In this document: in pieces, positions 36,624 through 42,687 of the stretch
Position numbering within the stretch: the first letter of the stretch is position 1
How the letters are laid out: each line of letters starts with the position of its first letter
NCBI GenBank assembly: GCA_023382175.1
Contig: JAMCQB010000154.1
Span: 1 to 42,687 of the forward strand
Length of the DNA stretch: 42,687 bases
Reading direction: 5' to 3'
Source of the DNA: Nitrospirota bacterium
Lineage (GTDB): Bacteria > Nitrospirota > Thermodesulfovibrionia > Thermodesulfovibrionales > UBA9159
The notes under the pieces: generated by a model
Seen by the model: only the letters and a program-made list of their open reading frames with translations
Told to the model about the DNA's origin: nothing
Database searches by the model: none
Translations under genes and position numbers: made by a program

Positions 36624-38747
36624 ATGCCTGAATGGATAACACAATTGGATACCGCATTGTTTTTCTTTCTCAACAGGGACTGCCACAATAAACTGTTCGA
36701 TCTTCTCATGCCTGTTATTACCCACCGGGCGAGTCTCATCGTACTGCCGTTCCTTGTTCTTTTTCTTTTGCAGGAAAAGAGGAAAGCGCTGGCGGTCTTC
36801 GGGGTCGCCTTTTTTTCGATACTGCTGGCTGACGGGTTGAGCAATGTCCTGAAACATCTCATGGAGAGGCAGAGGCCATGTAATGTCCTGGAGAACGTCC
36901 ATCTTCTCGTGGGCTGCACCAAGTCCTTCTCCATGCCCTCAAACCACGCCGCCAACGCCTTTGCCTTTGCTACCCCGTTCCTTTTCATGACAAAGAACCG
37001 TCTGCGGTATCCCCTTCTCTTTATTGCCGTGCTTGTTTCCCTTTCACGGGTAGTTGTGGGCGTTCATTATCCCGGAGATGTCCTTGGCGGCGCTCTGGCA
37101 GGCGGTCTCTCGGCCGGAGCCGTTATGTATCTTTATGCATGGGCGGAAAGAAGGTTCAGGGACAGGCCATATGCCACCGTGATGTATCTGTTCCTTCTCG
37201 GTCTGAGCCTGTTCCGCATGTATTACCTCTCCTTCGGTCCCCTTGACCTCAGCCCTGATGAAGCGCATTACTGGGAATGGTCACGGAGGCTGGATTTAAG
37301 CTATTACTCCAAGGGCCCCATGATTGCCTACCTTATTGCCCTTTCGACTTCCCTGTTTGGTGATACGGTGTTTGGAGTGCGGTTCCTTGCCGTTGTCCTT
37401 TCGCTCTTAAGCAGCATCATTCTGTACAGGCTCGGCAAGGAGATGTATAACGAGCGGGTGGGAGCGGCCTCCGCCATCCTTTTCCAGGTCATACCCCTTT
37501 TCTCCGCCTTCGGCGTCCTCTTCACCATAGACTCTCCCTTTCTCTTCTTCTGGATACTCTCCCTGTATCTCTTCTGGAAAGCGGTGAATAACCCCCCTCT
37601 TATCCCCCCTTATTTAAGGGGGGAAGCAGGGGGGTTATCGAAAGGGGGCAAGGGGGGAATTGACAGGAATGTGCCGGGCATGAATCACTCATCACTTTTA
37701 TATTGGCTCCTCCTCGGCATTTCTGTCGGTCTCGGGCTCCTTACGAAATATACCATGGCCTTTTTTTACCTCTGTGCGCTCTGTTTTCTTGTCTTTTCAG
37801 TTCACCACAGAAAGCTTCTCAGGACTGCTGCGCCTTATGGAGCGTCGCTCATAAGTTTCATTGTCTTCAGCCCGGTGGTCCTCTGGAACGCGCAGCATGA
37901 CTGGGTGACGCTGAGACATACCGCAGGCCAGGCACATATTGCAGAAGGACTCCGGATATCGGTGATGAGTTTTATTGAGTTTGCAGGGTCTCAGTTCGGT
38001 GTCGTTACGCCTGTTCTCTTTGTCCTGATTTTATTTGCTTTATGGAAGGCGAGAGGCAAAGGCCAGGACACGTCCGGCTCCCATGGTAAATTCCTTTTCT
38101 GGTTCTCAGCGCCTGTAATTGTCTTTTTCCTTTTAAAGAGTCTCCAGGGGAAGGTCCAGGCAAACTGGGCAATGATGGGATATATCACCGGCCTCATTGC
38201 CTTCTCGGAGATATTCATCAACCAATGGGTAAGATACAGACCCGCCATAAAGAAAATCATCATCATCGGCCTTGCCCTTTCCCTGCTGTTGACTGCTGTC
38301 GCCCATTATCCATCGAAGTTTCATCTCCCCGTTAAACTTGATCCATCAGCCAGACTTAAGGGCTGGAATGACCTTGGGAAAGAGGTGGATGGTATATATT
38401 CTGATATGAGGGAGAAGGGACAGGTGTTTATCTTTTCCGACAGCTACCAGATCTCCAGCGAACTTGCCTTTTACGTGAAGGGGCATCCCATCACGTACTG
38501 CGTGAATCTTGGAAGGAGGATGAACCAATATGACCTCTGGCCTGATTTCGGGAATTTTATCCATTCCAACGGGATTTTTGTTACAATAGGCGATACAGAA
38601 TTGAACCCCGGGATCAGGAGTGCCTTCCATGGCTATGAAAAGCGACTCCTGAAAGTGTACGACAAGGACAGGCTTTTGAGGGAATTTTCGATCTTTCTCT
38701 GTTACGACTTTCAGGGCATGACGAAGGAAACAATAGGAAAATACTGA
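36624..38747 (+). CDS. PAP2 phosphatase domain fused to ArnT-like (GT39/PMT-type) glycosyltransferase
   Basis: PAP2 motifs KHLMERQRP, SMPSNHAAN, SRVVVGVHYPGD; then DLSPDEAHYWEWSRRLDLSYYSKGPMIAYL and multi-TM. GTG at 36609 is an alternative start. Confidence 0.88.
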   Translation: MPEWITQLDTALFFFLNRDCHNKLFDLLMPVITHRASLIVLPFLVLFLLQEKRKALAVFGVAFFSILLADGLSNVLKHLMERQRPCNVLENVHLLVGCTKSFSMPSNHAANAFAFATPFLFMTKNRLRYPLLFIAVLVSLSRVVVGVHYPGDVLGGALAGGLSAGAVMYLYAWAERRFRDRPYATVMYLFLLGLSLFRMYYLSFGPLDLSPDEAHYWEWSRRLDLSYYSKGPMIAYLIALSTSLFGDTVFGVRFLAVVLSLLSSIILYRLGKEMYNERVGAASAILFQVIPLFSAFGVLFTIDSPFLFFWILSLYLFWKAVNNPPLIPPYLRGEAGGLSKGGKGGIDRNVPGMNHSSLLYWLLLGISVGLGLLTKYTMAFFYLCALCFLVFSVHHRKLLRTAAPYGASLISFIVFSPVVLWNAQHDWVTLRHTAGQAHIAEGLRISVMSFIEFAGSQFGVVTPVLFVLILFALWKARGKGQDTSGSHGKFLFWFSAPVIVFFLLKSLQGKVQANWAMMGYITGLIAFSEIFINQWVRYRPAIKKIIIIGLALSLLLTAVAHYPSKFHLPVKLDPSARLKGWNDLGKEVDGIYSDMREKGQVFIFSDSYQISSELAFYVKGHPITYCVNLGRRMNQYDLWPDFGNFIHSNGIFVTIGDTELNPGIRSAFHGYEKRLLKVYDKDRLLREFSIFLCYDFQGMTKETIGKY
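37588..37638. repeat. Nested perfect inverted repeats inside the PAP2-ArnT coding sequence
   Basis: Outer ATAACCCCCCT/AGGGGGGTTAT (37588-37598/37628-37638); inner CCCCCCTTA/TAAGGGGGG (37604-37612/37615-37623). Confidence 0.9.
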
Positions 38748-39691
38748 TGACCGTATCTGTTGTCATTCCGGTTTTTAATGAAGAGGATAATGTTGAGACC
38801 CTCCACGAGAGGCTCAGAAGTGTCCTTGGCTCCCTCGGCACAGAGTATGAGGTCATCTACGTTGATGACGGCAGCACGGACAGGACCCTTCCCCTCCTCG
38901 AGCAGATACAGGGCGGTGACCCCTCTGTGGTGGTCCTCAGCCTCAGGAGGAATTTCGGGCAGACCGCGGCCTTTGCAGCGGGCTTTGATTTTGCCAGGGG
39001 AGATGTGGTCGTCACCATGGATGGGGACCTTCAGAACGACCCCAATGATATTCCCAAGCTCCTTGAACTCATCAAGGACAGTGATCTGGTGAGCGGCTGG
39101 AGAAAGAAGAGGAAAGACCCGTTCTTCAGCAGGAGGCTGCCGTCCATGGCCGCGAACTGGCTTATCAGCAAGGTGACGGGGGTTAAGCTCCACGACTATG
39201 GCTGTTCCCTGAAGGCGTACCGGCGCGATGTCATAAAAAACCTTAAGCTGTATGGCGAAATGCACCGCTTCATCCCTGCAGTTGCGAGCTGGTACGGGGT
39301 GAGGGTGGCAGAGGTCGAAACGGTCCATCATCCGCGGCTGAGGGGAAAATCGAAATACGGGATTACGAGGACCGTCAAGGTGGTTCTCGATCTCATCACC
39401 GTCAAGTTCCTGCAGAGTTTTTCGACGAAACCCCTCCAGTTTTTCGGATCCATTGGCATGGCGTGCGGTTTTATCGGATTCCTCGTGCTGTTCTATCTCA
39501 GCATTGAGAAGCTTATCTTCGGCAACCCCATCGGCGGCAGACCCCTCCTCCTCCTCGGCGCGCTGCTTCTGATCGTCGGCATCCAGTTTATCGGCATGGG
39601 GCTGTTGGGCGAGATGATTGTGAGGGTCTATCACGAGACGCAGCGAAAACCTATTTATGTGATCAAGAAGGTCCTTGGCCCGTCCAAATAA
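38747..39691 (+). CDS. Polyprenyl-phosphate glycosyltransferase (ArnC/DPM1-like)
   Basis: VSVVIPVFNEEDNVETLHERL, YVDDGSTDRT, VTMDGDLQNDPNDIPKLL, two C-terminal TMs. Start overlaps the previous stop. Confidence 0.92.
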   Translation: MTVSVVIPVFNEEDNVETLHERLRSVLGSLGTEYEVIYVDDGSTDRTLPLLEQIQGGDPSVVVLSLRRNFGQTAAFAAGFDFARGDVVVTMDGDLQNDPNDIPKLLELIKDSDLVSGWRKKRKDPFFSRRLPSMAANWLISKVTGVKLHDYGCSLKAYRRDVIKNLKLYGEMHRFIPAVASWYGVRVAEVETVHHPRLRGKSKYGITRTVKVVLDLITVKFLQSFSTKPLQFFGSIGMACGFIGFLVLFYLSIEKLIFGNPIGGRPLLLLGALLLIVGIQFIGMGLLGEMIVRVYHETQRKPIYVIKKVLGPSK

Positions 39692-40577
39692 GATAATCAT
39701 CCTTTTCGTGAAGATCCTTGTGAGCGGAGGGCTTCTCTATGCAGTCATCTCAAGAACCGGCATCGACAAGGTCCTTTCCACCCTGAGGGGGATATATATC
39801 CCTTCTTTCATCCTTGCAGTCCTGATCTACATCTGTGCCGTCTTCATATCCACAATACGGTGGCGTCTCCTCCTCCATGAACGGTTCGGACTCGGGAGAC
39901 TCTTCTCCCTTTATTTTATCGGTTCTTTCTTCAATCACCTTCTTCCCGGAATTATTGGGGGCGATGCGGTGAAGGCGTACTATCTTTACCGGGATACGGG
40001 CAAAGGCGCCTCTGCCATTGCCTCCGTATTCATGGACAGATACATGGGTTTTACCGCACTCATGCTTGTGGGGCTGATCGCTTTCCCCTTTGGTTTCGGG
40101 TACTTCAGAGGGTCATATATCGAATGGATCCTCCCCCTTATAGTCCTCCTTTTTATTGCGGGAAGCTTCGTTGTTTTTGGCCTGAGGGTCGGCAGGAGAA
40201 TTAAATTCCTGTCGGGATTTTATGATTACTTTGCCATCTACAAAGAGAAGAAGGCCGTTATCGTGAAGACGTTCCTTATTTCGGTGGTCGTCCAGGCGAT
40301 TGTGATATTTGCGGTCTATGCGCTCTGCAGGGGCCTGAGCGTAAACGTGCCTCTCCTGCCGCTCTTTATCTTTGTCCCTGTGATCTCCACTATCGCCACA
40401 ATTCCGATCTCCATCTCGGGACTGGGAGTCAGGGAGGCATCCTTTGTCCTGCTTTTCGGCTTTCTCGGGATAAGCCCTGCCCAGGCTACGGCGGTATCCT
40501 TCGCGTGGTTTCTCTCAGTGGCAACGGGCAGCCTCCCGGGGCTTATAGAATACCTGAGGTTTAAGAAGGGGGCGTAA
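39675..40577 (+). CDS. Lysylphosphatidylglycerol synthase TM / flippase-like (UPF0104-type) protein
   Basis: GLGRLFSLYFIGSFFNHLLPGIIGGDAVKAYYLYR...VFMDRYMGF, ISISGLGVREASFVLLF. Confidence 0.85.
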   Translation: MARPNKIIILFVKILVSGGLLYAVISRTGIDKVLSTLRGIYIPSFILAVLIYICAVFISTIRWRLLLHERFGLGRLFSLYFIGSFFNHLLPGIIGGDAVKAYYLYRDTGKGASAIASVFMDRYMGFTALMLVGLIAFPFGFGYFRGSYIEWILPLIVLLFIAGSFVVFGLRVGRRIKFLSGFYDYFAIYKEKKAVIVKTFLISVVVQAIVIFAVYALCRGLSVNVPLLPLFIFVPVISTIATIPISISGLGVREASFVLLFGFLGISPAQATAVSFAWFLSVATGSLPGLIEYLRFKKGA

Positions 40578-40583
40578 GGATCT

Positions 40584-40650
40584 CTGATCTGCTTCGCCCC
40601 GGCGAGAGCCTCTCTTTGCGCTCCGGGGTTGATGAGAAACTTCAGATCAG
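40584..40650. other. Nested inverted repeats in intergenic region (structured RNA or terminator candidate)
   Basis: Outer CTGATCTG/CAGATCAG (40584-40591/40643-40650); inner CCCCGG/CCGGGG (40597-40602/40623-40628). Confidence 0.4.
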
Positions 40651-40713
40651 TCTTCATTGTCATAGTAATTCATATTGTCAGAAACCGGAGCAATGGTGTA
40701 GAATTCATCATCC

Positions 40714-41226
40714 ATGGTCATGGATAACAAAATAGTGAGAAGATATTTTAGCTGGGCGCTGGATCATACCAAAGAATCCCATCTCCGCATTCTCAGCGAC
40801 GTTCCCCTCTTTAAGGGTATGGGCAAGAACCTTCTCAGGAAACTTCTCATCAACCTCGTTGAAAAGAAATACACGACTGGTGATGTCATTTTTCATGAAG
40901 GAGACAGCGGAAAGGCGCTTTATGTGGTCCTTGAGGGATTGGTCAGAATATCCAAACGGTCGAATTCAGGGGACAGGACACTTGCTGTTCTCGGACCCGG
41001 CTCCCATTTTGGCGAGGTTGCCCTCATCAACCAATGCTCTCGCTTCGCGACTGCTGTCGCAGAAAAGGAATCCCTGCTTTTGATCATGTATAAAGCATAT
41101 TTCGATGACCTTATCAGGGGGAACAGTGCCATCTCCTCAAAGATTCTTCTTAACCTGGCCGAGATTTTGTCAAACTACATATACTGTGACCAGCCCGAAG
41201 GTAGTGATGAAAAGACATCTCCATGA
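40714..41226 (+). CDS. Cyclic-nucleotide-binding domain (CRP-like sensor) protein
   Basis: VPLFKGMGKNLLRKLL, GDVIFHEGDSGKALYVVLEGLVRIS, PGSHFGEVALINQCSRFATAVA; no clear HTH. Confidence 0.85.
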   Translation: MVMDNKIVRRYFSWALDHTKESHLRILSDVPLFKGMGKNLLRKLLINLVEKKYTTGDVIFHEGDSGKALYVVLEGLVRISKRSNSGDRTLAVLGPGSHFGEVALINQCSRFATAVAEKESLLLIMYKAYFDDLIRGNSAISSKILLNLAEILSNYIYCDQPEGSDEKTSP

Positions 41227-42371
41227 CTGATGAAAGGCATAAGGGTGGCCTCTCGCTGACGGATCTGCGGAAGCTCCACCATCAGATGCCGCGATGGGTC
41301 ATGGCGCTTCTCATTGTCGGTGTCGCAGCAGTCATCGCCAGTCATATCGTGCACCTCCTGATTACGCTTACCATGGCAGCAGTTATCGCCTATATCCTGA
41401 GTTCGGCAGTCGTTGCGTTTGAAGCCCTTGGGATAAAGAGGAGCCTGGCCGTAATGCAGCTTTTCATCCTCGGCGCTGTGGTCGCCGTCTCCGCAGAGGT
41501 CATCTTCGCTCCCTACCTTGGACAGGAGATCAGCAAAGGCTATGCGAAGCTTCCTGAATTCTCGAGGCAGCTGGAGGCCACGCTTTTATCGGGCGCCCAC
41601 AACAGCACACAGAACTATCCGATAGTCGGGCAAGTTATCAGGAAGCTTGTGGACACGGTGATCGGTCCAAACGGATTCCTTGAGAGAACGCTCGATGTTA
41701 CTGAAATTCTGATGCAAGCGACCCCATTTATAATGGGGCTCATTCTCGTCCCTTTTTTCGTCTTCTTCCTGCTCAAGGACTGGCCGAGGGTGCTGAAGAG
41801 AATCATGGACTGGGCGCCGCCTTCTTACGTCGAGACTGCCCTTTCAGTCATTGCGGAGATGAATATCCTCGTTGGAAAGTATCTCCGCGGGCTTGCAGGG
41901 GACTGTTTTTTCATGGGAGTACTGGCTTCGCTGGGACTATGGCTGATCGGAATCAATAACCCTATTTCACTCGGCATCTTGACTGGTTTGGCAAATGTGA
42001 TACCGTATCTGGGCCCCGTCATCGCATGCTCAGTATCCTGCCTCATCGCTTTGATGCAGTTCAACAGTTTCGATGCAGTACTGAATGTCATCCTCCTTTA
42101 TGTCTTTATAAAGCTTATGGACGATCTATTTATACAGCCGCTGATGATAGGCAAGAGCGTAAAGCTCCATCCCATGCTTCTCGTCATTACCATAATCGTA
42201 GGAGAGAATCTGTTCGGGATAATCGGCATGATCCTCGGTGTTCCCGTCGTTACCGCGGCGCAGAAAACTGTCGGCATTCTGCTCGAACATCGCCGGGAAG
42301 CAGTGAAAAGAGAATCCGCGGGCAGACTCATGCCGCATCACCTTGACAAATCTCCCGTCAGGCCGATTTAG
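41223..42371 (+). CDS. AI-2E family (PerM-like) transporter
   Basis: Multi-TM; FIMGLILVPFFVFFLLKDW, YLRGLAGDCFFMGVLASLGLWLIGINNP, GLANVIPYLGP. 4-bp overlap with upstream gene. Confidence 0.9.
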   Translation: MTDERHKGGLSLTDLRKLHHQMPRWVMALLIVGVAAVIASHIVHLLITLTMAAVIAYILSSAVVAFEALGIKRSLAVMQLFILGAVVAVSAEVIFAPYLGQEISKGYAKLPEFSRQLEATLLSGAHNSTQNYPIVGQVIRKLVDTVIGPNGFLERTLDVTEILMQATPFIMGLILVPFFVFFLLKDWPRVLKRIMDWAPPSYVETALSVIAEMNILVGKYLRGLAGDCFFMGVLASLGLWLIGINNPISLGILTGLANVIPYLGPVIACSVSCLIALMQFNSFDAVLNVILLYVFIKLMDDLFIQPLMIGKSVKLHPMLLVITIIVGENLFGIIGMILGVPVVTAAQKTVGILLEHRREAVKRESAGRLMPHHLDKSPVRPI

Positions 42372-42470
42372 CTTTTTCCTAAGCACAACCGGCCACGTTC
42401 AGCCATACTATCCCGCAGCCCATGCTCTTGACAGCGAACTTTCCGCTGAAGCTCTTGCAAAAGTCTTTAT

Positions 42471-42562
42471 CACAGAGTTCACAGAGGATGCCGTAACCCG
42501 TAACGCGTCACGAAATTATTTTTCTCTGTGTGCTCTTTTTCAAAACTCTGAGTTCTCTGTGG
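42471..42562. repeat. Composite intergenic repeat: CACAGAG arms around a TAACGCG-type heptamer core
   Basis: cacagagttcacagagg (42471-42487); cgtaacc|cgtaacg|cgtcacg (42492-42512); ctctgtgtgctct; ctctgagttctctgtgg (42546-42562). Confidence 0.65.
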
Positions 42563-42687
42563 TTTAAATTCATTTTTTAAAAGTCTCCTCTTATAAAACA
42601 GCAAAAGCAAAGCTCAATTCGACTAAGACTACTTGACAAGCATCGACTCAACTAGTATTATATGAATTATAGGAATGTATGGCTGAA

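Noticed and set aside
36605-36988. N-terminal extension of the symporter ORF (699 aa in the track)
   Set aside because: The extension is antisense to PAP2 coding sequence; the family start MNLSFFDW is at 36604.
37588-37662. C/G-run palindrome as a transcription terminator
   Set aside because: It lies in the middle of an intact open reading frame with no downstream T-tract.
1-42687. CRISPR array or prophage
   Set aside because: No regularly spaced 25-40 bp repeats, cas genes, integrase or phage structural genes were recognised on either strand.

Overview
Gram-negative chromosomal window, probably Nitrospirota-like or deltaproteobacterial-like (inferred from gene content and repeat style; lineage not established). 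No rRNA, CRISPR array or intact transposase was found. From left to right: a CXXCH-containing DsbC-like protein and tRNA-Leu(CAG); a housekeeping block (PIN RNA-ligase-partner, LapA-LapB-like fusion, RsfS, NadD, methyltransferase, RmuC, DUF4325-type regulator, four-helix-bundle protein); a compact AT-rich minus-strand operon (8177-11456) with two tiny disordered-looking proteins, a multi-TM protein, a small ORF and a DNA methyltransferase fused to an endonuclease-like domain; STAS-HATPase and DUF1284 genes; lysA-dapF-PilZ-dapA; a long minus-strand redox/metal block (lipoprotein, P-type ATPase, VKOR-DsbA fusion, CcsA, ResB, PII-like, CusA/CusB/TolC, Cys-rich secreted protein); nth; an rRNA methyltransferase; a hybrid histidine kinase and periplasmic binding protein; a symporter; and a lipid-linked glycosylation cassette with a PAP2-ArnT-like fusion, followed by CRP-like and AI-2E genes. 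The best candidates for something new are the accessory MTase/endonuclease operon, which has an internal Shine-Dalgarno/ATG exactly at the domain junction, and a Fis-type HTH-like segment embedded in the extracytoplasmic loop of ResB. Other notable points are a P-type ATPase with DKTRT instead of DKTGT, a VKOR-DsbA gene bracketed by direct repeats, and period-7 and palindromic repeats lying in frame inside dapF and the PAP2-ArnT gene. All product calls come from reading motifs; no database search was possible.
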